In this document: positions 49,354 through 56,702 of the stretch, piece after piece
How the letters are laid out: each line of letters starts with the position of its first letter
How positions within the stretch are numbered: position 1 is the stretch's first letter
Source of the DNA: Neotamlana nanhaiensis
GTDB lineage: Bacteria > Bacteroidota > Bacteroidia > Flavobacteriales > Flavobacteriaceae
Assembly (NCBI RefSeq): GCF_000943555.1
Contig: NZ_JTDV01000010.1
Location: 248,001 to 312,000 of the forward strand
Length of the DNA stretch: 64,000 bases
Direction of reading: 5' to 3'
Notes under the pieces: generated by a model
Databases searched by the model: none
What the model was told of the DNA's origin: nothing
The model's input: only the letters and a program-made list of their open reading frames with translations
Program-made: the position numbers and the translations under genes

Positions 49354-50877
49354 TTATTTAATTTTCATTAAATATTGTTTCACCTTATTTACGTAAGGAT
49401 ACATCACAATATCTTCTGTAAATATAGGAACTATTTCTCGTATATCGTCGTAAACTTTTTTGGTTTTTGAAGAAACTTTATCTTTAACTTCTAGATATTC
49501 AATAGCTTGAACAATGGTGATAAGTTCGATAGCTAAAACCTCGAACGCATTCTCTATAACCTTCTTTGTTATTAAAGCCGCATTGGTTCCCATACTAACA
49601 ATATCTTGATTATCGTTGTTATTAGGAATACTATGCACATACATTGGATTTGAAAGCGTTTGATTTTCGGCCGTAGTTGAAGTCGCTGTAAATTGCACCC
49701 CTTGCATCCCAAAATTTAGGCCTAATTTACCTAAATTAACAAATGGCGGTAACATATCATTTAATCTTGCATTTAATAGGTAATTTAACTGTCTTTCGCT
49801 CAACATACTCAATTTAGTAACAGCAATTTTAAGCTTATCCATTTCGAGCGACACGTAATCGCCGTGGAAATTTCCGCCGTGATATACATGCTTACGTTTT
49901 ACATCGACAATAGGATTATCGTTTGCCGAATTAACCTCATCAACTAGGATCTCTTCAACACTATTTAAAGTATCTAAAACAGGCCCTAATATTTGCGGCA
50001 CGCAGCGTAACGAATAATACTCTTGTACTTTTTCTTTAAAAACCGAAACGTTTTCGTTTTTTGAGTACAAATAATGCTCGCGTTTACGCGTTAATTGACT
50101 ATCGGATAAATGTTCGCGCATAAGTTCGGCAATATCTTGTTGCCCTTTATGACGCTTGGTTTCGTTTAGCTCTAAACTTAAATGATCGTCGTATGCTTTC
50201 ACAATTTCGTTTATTGCAGACGAACAAACGATCATGTTATTCATTAATTCACGCGTATAAATAACATTTACAAGCCCAATACCTGTCATTGCCGAAGTAC
50301 CATTCATTAATGCTAAACCCTCACGTAGCTCTACCGAAATTGGTTTAAGGTTTTCGGCCTTAAAAACATCGGCAGTATTGGTACGTTCTCCTTTATAAAA
50401 CACTTCGCCTTCACCTATTAAAACCAAAGCCAAATGCGCTAATTGCACTAAATCGCCACTAGCACCAACGCTACCATGCTCAAAAATTACAGGCGTAATA
50501 TCTCTATTTATTAACTCTTGCATTAATATAATAGCCGATTTATGTATACCTGAATTCCCTTTAGATAATGTGCTTAATCTCGCTAACATAATAGCTCGCA
50601 CATACATAGGTGGCAAAGGTTGCCCAACACCAGACGCATGGCTTCTAATAAGATTGTATTGTAGCTTTATGCGTTGAGAGTCTTCAATTTTATATTGTGC
50701 CATAGGCCCAAAACCAGTATTTACACCGTAAATAACCTTATCTTGAGAAAAATTTACCAAAAATTTAAAACTCTCTTCTACCTTTTGTATTGTAGCATCA
50801 TCTACTACAAAAGGTTCATCTTTAAAAATAATTTTAAAGAAATCGTCTATTTCTAGACTTCCTTTATAGGTTAGCAT
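49354..50877 (-). CDS. Tyrosine ammonia-lyase of the HAL/PAL family
   Basis: This 507-residue lyase has catalytic Tyr50 in VIYGVNTGFGPMAQ and the MIO prosthetic-group triad Ala139-Ser140-Gly141 in GSVGASGDLVQLAHL. NDNPIVDVKRKHVYHGGNFHGDYVS and NNNDNQDIVSMGTNAA follow. It strongly resembles, from memory, the Flavobacterium johnsoniae tyrosine ammonia-lyase of the flexirubin cluster. The substrate-selectivity dipeptide is Ser79-His80 (IRSHASGVG), as in HAL, rather than the His-Leu of Rhodobacter TAL. It should deaminate tyrosine to 4-hydroxycinnamate, the aryl starter. It is the first gene of the minus-strand block, divergent from the FAD oxidoreductase over 100 bases. Confidence 0.92.
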   Translation of the reverse strand: MLTYKGSLEIDDFFKIIFKDEPFVVDDATIQKVEESFKFLVNFSQDKVIYGVNTGFGPMAQYKIEDSQRIKLQYNLIRSHASGVGQPLPPMYVRAIMLARLSTLSKGNSGIHKSAIILMQELINRDITPVIFEHGSVGASGDLVQLAHLALVLIGEGEVFYKGERTNTADVFKAENLKPISVELREGLALMNGTSAMTGIGLVNVIYTRELMNNMIVCSSAINEIVKAYDDHLSLELNETKRHKGQQDIAELMREHLSDSQLTRKREHYLYSKNENVSVFKEKVQEYYSLRCVPQILGPVLDTLNSVEEILVDEVNSANDNPIVDVKRKHVYHGGNFHGDYVSLEMDKLKIAVTKLSMLSERQLNYLLNARLNDMLPPFVNLGKLGLNFGMQGVQFTATSTTAENQTLSNPMYVHSIPNNNDNQDIVSMGTNAALITKKVIENAFEVLAIELITIVQAIEYLEVKDKVSSKTKKVYDDIREIVPIFTEDIVMYPYVNKVKQYLMKIK

Positions 50878-50977
50878 ATTTATTTTATAAATTTATTGAG
50901 TAAAATCGTTAATTTCTTGCGCGAAAATAGTTAAGTTCGTCGTAAATATAAAATAATAAGTAATTATTCCAACATCT

Positions 50978-52231
50978 ATGGATATTCAAAATGAATGTGT
51001 TGACGTATTAATTATTGGGGCTGGCCCATCCGGGATTGTAGCCGCAGCCTACCTTAATAATCAAGGCCATAACGTAAAAGTTATTGAAAAATCGAAGTTC
51101 CCACGATTTGTTATTGGCGAAAGTTTACTACCACGTTGTATGGATCATTTTGAAGAAGTAGGACTACTTGACTGCTTAAAAGCTGAACATTTTGAAGTAA
51201 AATCTGGCGCCCGTTTTTTAAGTAAAGATGTGGTTTGTAATTTCGATTTTAGCCAAAAACACACCCCTGGATGGGATTGGACCTGGCAAGTACCACGTGC
51301 CGATTTTGATAATGCCCTTGCTACCGAATTAATAAACAAAGGGGTCGATATTATTTTTGAACACGAAGTTACTAACGTTATTTTTAACCCAGACGGAAGC
51401 TCAGTTACGTCTGTAAAAAACAATATTGGCGATAATTTTAAAATTGATGCTAAATTTATAATTGATTCTTCTGGATACGGACGTGTTTTACCAAGATTAC
51501 TTGGTTTAGACAAACCATCGTCTATCCCTACGCACTCCTCAATTTTCACTCATGTTAAAGATGTAAAACGCCCTGAAGGAAAGGAAGGTACATTAATTAC
51601 TTTTGATGTTATTGATAAAGACACTTGGTTTTGGGTTATTCCATTTTCTAACGGCATAACAAGTATTGGTTTTGTGGGAGAAAATAGCTTATTCGACTCT
51701 TATGAAGGCAACACAACCGAGGTTTTAAATAAGATGTTAAAATTATCGAACTACTACCATGATAGATTTTGCGATTTAAACTACGAATTTGTACCTGTAC
51801 ACATAAAAAACTACTCGAAAGCAGTAACCAAGCTCTGCGGCAAAGGCTTTGCTTTAACTGGTAATAGTGCCGAATTTTTAGACCCTGTATTTTCTTCGGG
51901 TGTAACATTTGCTACCGAATCGGGTTTAAAAGCAGCCAAACTAATTTCGAAAGAATTACAAGGCGTAACTGTAAATTGGGACACCGACTATGCTGGCTAC
52001 ATTGCCGAAGGCGTAAATGTATTTGCCTCGTACGTAAAAGAATGGTATACCGGCAACTTACAGACTCTATTTTTTCATCGTCCAGAAAACTTAGAAGTAA
52101 AAAAACAAATTTGTGCGGTTCTTGCGGGTTATGTTTGGGATAAAACTAATCCGTTTGTAAAAAAACACAACCGCATTATCGCAAGTATGGCGCATGTAAT
52201 TAGCATGCAAAAAGAAAAAACGACCAAATAA
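50978..52231 (+). CDS. FAD-dependent oxidoreductase, tryptophan-halogenase family-like
   Basis: This 417-residue flavoprotein has the FAD motif VLIIGAGPSGIVAAAYL (10-26), KFPRFVIGESLLPRCMDHFEEVG (40-62), the conserved Lys75 in FEVKSGARF and the halogenase-type W-x-W-x-I-P motif as WFWVIP (217-222). GFALTGNSAEFLDPVFSSGVTFA near 300 binds FAD. These marks fit flavin-dependent halogenases, but related hydroxylases also share much of them. It is divergent from the tyrosine ammonia-lyase gene, so it probably belongs to the flexirubin cluster as aryl halogenase or hydroxylase. Halogenated flexirubins are known. A separate flavin reductase would be needed and is not seen here. Confidence 0.85.
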   Translation: MDIQNECVDVLIIGAGPSGIVAAAYLNNQGHNVKVIEKSKFPRFVIGESLLPRCMDHFEEVGLLDCLKAEHFEVKSGARFLSKDVVCNFDFSQKHTPGWDWTWQVPRADFDNALATELINKGVDIIFEHEVTNVIFNPDGSSVTSVKNNIGDNFKIDAKFIIDSSGYGRVLPRLLGLDKPSSIPTHSSIFTHVKDVKRPEGKEGTLITFDVIDKDTWFWVIPFSNGITSIGFVGENSLFDSYEGNTTEVLNKMLKLSNYYHDRFCDLNYEFVPVHIKNYSKAVTKLCGKGFALTGNSAEFLDPVFSSGVTFATESGLKAAKLISKELQGVTVNWDTDYAGYIAEGVNVFASYVKEWYTGNLQTLFFHRPENLEVKKQICAVLAGYVWDKTNPFVKKHNRIIASMAHVISMQKEKTTK

Positions 52232-52350
52232 GGTGATTATATCTTTTTAGAATATACCCAATTGCCCTCTTCACAAAAAACCAACATGCCTTCAGAAAAT
52301 AAACCCTATGGTATTATTTTTGAGATTGAACACACAGGTCTCACAATTAT

Positions 52351-52373
52351 TTAAGTGTAAAAACTACACTTAA
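52351..52373 (+). terminator. Hairpin downstream of the FAD oxidoreductase gene
   Basis: TTAAGTGTA (52351-52359) pairs perfectly with TACACTTAA (52365-52373) around AAAAC. There is no long T tract, so termination is plausible but not certain. The 215-base spacer from 52232 to 52446 shows nothing else. Confidence 0.4.
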
Positions 52374-52446
52374 TAAAAATAAAGCATTAAATTTACCCCA
52401 AGTACAACCAAACCAATAAGCGTTAATCTTTTAATTTACCATATAA

Positions 52447-53433
52447 ATGAAGGCAATTATAACCATATTATTAGCACTAGTAACTTTTAATATTTCTTTA
52501 GCTCAAAACGACACATTCGACAATCCACTAGCCGAAAAGCGTGCCGATCCATGGGTTTTTAAAACCGACGAAGGTGTTTACTACCTTATTGCCACTGTAC
52601 CAGAATACAATCAAATTGTTCTGCGCCAATCACAAACTATTAATGGCTTAAAAACAGCTGAAGAAAAAGTAATATGGACAAAGCATAAAACTGGCGATAT
52701 GGGAAACCATATTTGGGCACCAGAATTACATAAAGTTAATGGAAAATGGTATATTTATTTTGCTGCTGCACCTGCCGAAGACTTATGGAAAATTAGAATG
52801 TGGGCACTTTCAACAGACCATAAAGACCCCATGAAGGGCAAATGGAAAGAAGAAGGCCAAATAAAAACCAAAAACGATTCATTTTCTCTCGACGCCACCT
52901 CGTTTGAGCATAACGACAAACGCTACCTCATTTGGGCACAACGTGTTGGCGATGGCACAGCTTTAATTTTATCGGAAATGCTTAACCCAACAACACTTAC
53001 TGGTCCCGAAGTTATTTTAACAAGACCAGAGTTTAGCTGGGAGCGCGTTAAGTATAATGTAAATGAAGGACCTGCAGTTATTAAAAAGAACGGTAAAATT
53101 TTTGTTACGTTTTCGGCAAGTGCCACAAACCACAATTATTGCGTGGGCCTACTTTGGGCAGACGACAAAGCCGATTTACTTAATGAAAATAACTGGCAAA
53201 AATCGCCAAGTCCAGTATTTTACACCAATGCAGATGTAAAACGATATGGACCAGGACACAACTCCTTTACAACTAGCGAAAATGGCGAAGATATTATTAT
53301 GATTTACCACGCCCGCGATTACAAAGATATTATTGGTCATGAGTTAAGCGACCCTAATCGTGCTACACGTGCACGTGTAGTAAACTGGACTCCAAGTGGT
53401 TTCCCAGATTTTATGCAATATATTGGAGATTAA
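52447..53433 (+). CDS. Secreted glycoside hydrolase family 43 enzyme
   Basis: This 328-residue protein has a signal peptide (MKAIITILLALVTFNISLAQ) and the five-bladed propeller motifs of GH43. They are KRADPWVFKTDEGVYYLIAT (Asp base in ADP), NHIWAPELHKVNGKWYIYFAA, DSFSLDATSFEHNDKRYLIWAQ and NVNEGPAVIKKNGKIFVTFSAS (Glu acid), ending with GPGHNSF and DPNRATRARVVNWTPSGFPDF. GH43 enzymes cleave arabinofuranosyl or xylosyl links in plant or algal glycans. The gene stands alone, without a SusCD pair, between the pigment genes and parA. The exact subfamily cannot be fixed by eye. Confidence 0.9.
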   Translation: MKAIITILLALVTFNISLAQNDTFDNPLAEKRADPWVFKTDEGVYYLIATVPEYNQIVLRQSQTINGLKTAEEKVIWTKHKTGDMGNHIWAPELHKVNGKWYIYFAAAPAEDLWKIRMWALSTDHKDPMKGKWKEEGQIKTKNDSFSLDATSFEHNDKRYLIWAQRVGDGTALILSEMLNPTTLTGPEVILTRPEFSWERVKYNVNEGPAVIKKNGKIFVTFSASATNHNYCVGLLWADDKADLLNENNWQKSPSPVFYTNADVKRYGPGHNSFTTSENGEDIIMIYHARDYKDIIGHELSDPNRATRARVVNWTPSGFPDFMQYIGD

Positions 53434-53587
53434 CAAAACATATTTGTTCCATCATTTTTAACACGCAAATTATTTAAAAAAGAGCTGTAATTACTCGTTA
53501 CATTTCTTTTACCAATTTGTTAACAAGTTCCGTTTTTATTACTAATAAATAATCGTATTTTTACCCCTAACAAAACCAAACTAGTTA

Positions 53588-54352
53588 ATGGGTAAAATTA
53601 TTGCAATTGCTAACCAAAAAGGTGGCGTTGGTAAAACAACAACCTCAATAAATTTAGCAGCTTCATTAGGCGTTTTAGAGAAAAAAGTATTGCTTATAGA
53701 CGCCGATCCTCAGGCTAATGCCACTTCGGGAATTGGTGTAGACGTAGAATCGGTTGAAATTGGCACCTATCAAATTTTAGAGCATTCGCATGGACCAAAC
53801 GAGGCTATTATTGGCACAAACACACCCAATTTAGATATTATACCTGCACATATAGATTTGGTAGCTATTGAAATTGAATTGGTTGATAAGGACAACCGCG
53901 AGTACATGCTTAAAAAGGCCTTAAAAGATGTAAAAGACAATTATGATTACATTTTAATAGATTGCGCACCATCATTAGGCTTATTAACACTTAATGCATT
54001 AACAGCTGCCGATGCTGTAATTATACCAATTCAATGCGAATATTTTGCGCTAGAAGGTCTAGGTAAATTATTAAACACCATAAAAAGCGTACAAAAAATA
54101 CACAATAAAGATTTAGATATTGAAGGCTTACTACTTACCATGTACGATGCACGTTTAAGGCTATCGAACCAAGTGGTAGAAGAAGTACAAAAACACTTTA
54201 ACGATATGGTTTTTCAAACTATTATACAGCGTAATGTACGTTTAAGTGAAGCCCCAAGTTATGGCGAAAGTATTATTAATTTTGATGCCTCGAGTAAAGG
54301 CGCTAATAATTACTTAAGTTTAGCCAAAGAAATTATAAATAAAAACTCCTAA
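53588..54352 (+). CDS. parA: Chromosome partitioning ATPase ParA (Soj)
   Basis: This 254-residue P-loop ATPase has a deviant Walker A, NQKGGVGKTTTSINLA (9-24), with signature Lys, then LLIDADPQANATSGIG, YILIDCAPSLGLLTLNAL and QCEYFALEGLGKLL. There is no N-terminal regulatory helix, so it is the chromosomal Soj type. It drives origin segregation with ParB. It is followed after 3 bases by parB. Confidence 0.97.
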   Translation: MGKIIAIANQKGGVGKTTTSINLAASLGVLEKKVLLIDADPQANATSGIGVDVESVEIGTYQILEHSHGPNEAIIGTNTPNLDIIPAHIDLVAIEIELVDKDNREYMLKKALKDVKDNYDYILIDCAPSLGLLTLNALTAADAVIIPIQCEYFALEGLGKLLNTIKSVQKIHNKDLDIEGLLLTMYDARLRLSNQVVEEVQKHFNDMVFQTIIQRNVRLSEAPSYGESIINFDASSKGANNYLSLAKEIINKNS

Positions 54353-54355
54353 ATT

Positions 54356-55258
54356 ATGGCGAAGGCAAATAAGAAACAAGCTTTAGGAAGAGGTTTATCG
54401 GCCTTATTAAAAGATCCAGATAACGATATACAATCGGCGCAAGATAAAAACGCCGACAAAGTTATTGGTAATATAGTTGAATTAGATTTAGAGGATATTG
54501 AAGTTAACCCGTTTCAACCGCGTACCAATTTTAGCGAAGAATCGTTACGCGAACTAGCATCTTCAATAAAAGAGTTAGGCATTATTCAACCTATAACCGT
54601 TCGAAAAATTGGGCACAACCAATACCAATTGGTATCGGGTGAGCGTCGTTTTAGAGCTTCAAAATTATTGGAATTAGAAACAATTCCAGCATATGTTCGT
54701 ATTGCAAACGACCAAGAATCGCTAGAAATGGCCTTGGTTGAGAATATTCAACGTCAAGATTTAGATCCTATTGAAATTGCCTTATCATACCAACGTTTAA
54801 TAGATGAAATAAATTTAACCCAAGAACAAATGAGTGAGCGCGTGGGCAAAAAACGCTCTACCATTACCAATTACTTGCGTTTACTAAAATTAGACCCCAT
54901 TATTCAAACTGGTATGCGCGACGGGTTTATTTCTATGGGACACGGTCGTGCTTTAATTGCTATTGACGATACCAGCACACAACTCGATATTTACGAAAGT
55001 ATTCTTACCAAAAAATTATCGGTTAGAGAAACCGAAAGTATGGTTCGCAATATAAACACACCTAATACCAAGGCCTCAAATAAAACCGATAACGAGATTC
55101 CTACGTTTATAAAAACAGGAATTAATTCGTTTTCGGAATACTTTGGGCACAAAATTGACGTTAAAGTCTCTAAAAACGGAAAAGGAAAAATAACGATTCC
55201 TTTTCATTCTGAAGAAGATTTTAACCGCATTAAAAAATTAGTTGAAGGTGCTAAATAA
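54356..55258 (+). CDS. parB: Chromosome partitioning protein ParB (Spo0J, CTP-dependent clamp)
   Basis: This 300-residue protein starts with the ParA-stimulating peptide KKQALGRGLSALLKD. The N-terminal CTPase/ParB box follows (NPFQPRTNFSEESLRELASSIKELGIIQPITVRKI, GERRFRASKLLELETIPAYVR, NIQRQDLDPIEIALSYQRLI), then a helix-turn-helix region (SERVGKKRSTITNYLRLLKL) and a C-terminal dimer domain. The CTP-binding GERRxR motif is intact. The gene is 3 bases after parA. No parS site was recognised in the window. Confidence 0.97.
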   Translation: MAKANKKQALGRGLSALLKDPDNDIQSAQDKNADKVIGNIVELDLEDIEVNPFQPRTNFSEESLRELASSIKELGIIQPITVRKIGHNQYQLVSGERRFRASKLLELETIPAYVRIANDQESLEMALVENIQRQDLDPIEIALSYQRLIDEINLTQEQMSERVGKKRSTITNYLRLLKLDPIIQTGMRDGFISMGHGRALIAIDDTSTQLDIYESILTKKLSVRETESMVRNINTPNTKASNKTDNEIPTFIKTGINSFSEYFGHKIDVKVSKNGKGKITIPFHSEEDFNRIKKLVEGAK

Positions 55259-55874
55259 AATTGTAATAGCAAGTCTTTTATTTTTATTCTGTAGTTTTTC
55301 AATACTGGCTCAAAACGAGAACAACACCAAAGAATCAAAAAAAAAACAGCTCACTAACGAAGTTGTAATCGATTCTATTATTGAAATTCGAGAACCTATA
55401 GATGCTTTGCGCCCTGCTAAAGCCGCCTTTTTTTCGGCCATTTTACCAGGTTTAGGTCAGGTGTACAATAAAAAATACTGGAAGGTTCCTTTAGTTTATG
55501 CCGCTATTGGAACGGGATTATATTTTTATATTGATAACAGCAAGCAATACAACCGCTATCGCGATGCTTATAAAAGTAGATTAGCAGGCTTTACTACAGA
55601 TGAATTCTATTATGATTCAAACGGAAACTTTCTAGAAACCCCAAGAATAACCACCGAAAACTTAGAAACTGCACAGGATTTCTACAAAAAAAACAAAGAA
55701 ATCTCTCTTTTAGTAACCATTGGTTTATACGCCCTAAATATTATTGATGCCAATGTTGATGCGCATTTAATGCAATATAATGTAGACGAAAACTTATCTT
55801 TGGCACCACATTACGAATTTAATCAAATTGATGCCACAAGTAATTTAGGCTTAACCTTAAATTTTAAATTTTAA
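55248..55874 (+). CDS. DUF5683 membrane protein
   Basis: I put the start at GTG 55248 (208 residues, signal-like N-terminus LNKIVIASLLFLFCSFSILAQ); TTG 55242 is the alternative, and no ATG is suitable. Either overlaps the parB end. The DUF5683 signature is LRPAKAAFFSAILPGLGQVYNKKYWKVPLVYAAIGTGLYFYIDNSKQYNRYRDAYKSRLAG, with two further hydrophobic stretches. This family regularly stands between parB and dapB in Flavobacteriaceae; its role is unknown. Translation is probably coupled to parB. Confidence 0.85.
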   Translation: MLNKIVIASLLFLFCSFSILAQNENNTKESKKKQLTNEVVIDSIIEIREPIDALRPAKAAFFSAILPGLGQVYNKKYWKVPLVYAAIGTGLYFYIDNSKQYNRYRDAYKSRLAGFTTDEFYYDSNGNFLETPRITTENLETAQDFYKKNKEISLLVTIGLYALNIIDANVDAHLMQYNVDENLSLAPHYEFNQIDATSNLGLTLNFKF

Positions 55875-55907
55875 CCTTTTAAATAAGGAAAAAATAAACA
55901 CACACAC

Positions 55908-56612
55908 ATGAAAATAGCTTTACTAGGATACGGAAAAATGGGTAAAACCATTGAACAAATCGCTTTAAAACGCGGCCACGATATTGTTTTAAAAATAGAT
56001 AAAGGCGATACCAATTACGACATTACCCAAGCCGATGTTGCTATAGATTTTAGTATTCCAAACGTTGCTTTTAATAACATATCTAATTGCTTAAATAATG
56101 GCGTTCCCGTAATTTCTGGAACAACTGGGTGGTTAGATGATTTCGATAACGCTGTTAATTTATGTAACGAAAAGAAAGGCGCGTTTATTTATGCTTCAAA
56201 TTATAGTTTAGGCGTTAATATCTTTTTTGAACTGAATAAAACACTTGCTAAAATGATGACTAATTTGAAACAATACAATGTTTCGATGGAAGAAATTCAT
56301 CATACACAAAAATTAGATGCGCCAAGTGGAACCGCTATTTCTTTAGCTAACGATATTATTTCAAACAACGCCAATTACAACGATTGGAAGCTGGAGGAAG
56401 CAGGCGAAAACATTATTCCTATTGCAGCAAAACGCATTGAAGATGTTCCTGGTACCCACACCATTACCTACGAAAGCGAGGTAGACACCATCACCATAGA
56501 TCATGTGGCACACAACCGCCAAGGTTTTGCCTTAGGCGCCGTAATTGCTGCAGAATGGATTGTTGGAAAAACAGGCGTTTTTACCATGAAAGATGTGTTA
56601 AACATTGGTTAA
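55908..56612 (+). CDS. dapB: 4-hydroxy-tetrahydrodipicolinate reductase
   Basis: This 234-residue reductase of the lysine and diaminopimelate pathway has N-terminal Rossmann GYGKMGKTIE (7-16). DFSIP and ISGTTGW come next, then SNYSLGVNIFFELNK. The catalytic signature is MEEIHHTQKLDAPSGTAISLA (around 125-145), with His-His and Lys. It reduces HTPA with NAD(P)H. The conserved order parA, parB, DUF5683, dapB, lepB suggests one housekeeping transcript. Length is normal for Bacteroidetes. Confidence 0.96.
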   Translation: MKIALLGYGKMGKTIEQIALKRGHDIVLKIDKGDTNYDITQADVAIDFSIPNVAFNNISNCLNNGVPVISGTTGWLDDFDNAVNLCNEKKGAFIYASNYSLGVNIFFELNKTLAKMMTNLKQYNVSMEEIHHTQKLDAPSGTAISLANDIISNNANYNDWKLEEAGENIIPIAAKRIEDVPGTHTITYESEVDTITIDHVAHNRQGFALGAVIAAEWIVGKTGVFTMKDVLNIG

Positions 56613-56702
56613 AATCTATTTAACAAGTAACACAGAATAACATTTTGGTACTAACAACAACATTAACCTATTGCTAAGAGGCAATAATCAACATAAAAAG
56701 TT

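Noticed and set aside
49354-50877. Histidine ammonia-lyase (HutH) because of the Ser-His dipeptide
   Set aside because: No other hut genes are near; the sequence follows the flavobacterial TAL type and the gene heads the flexirubin block.
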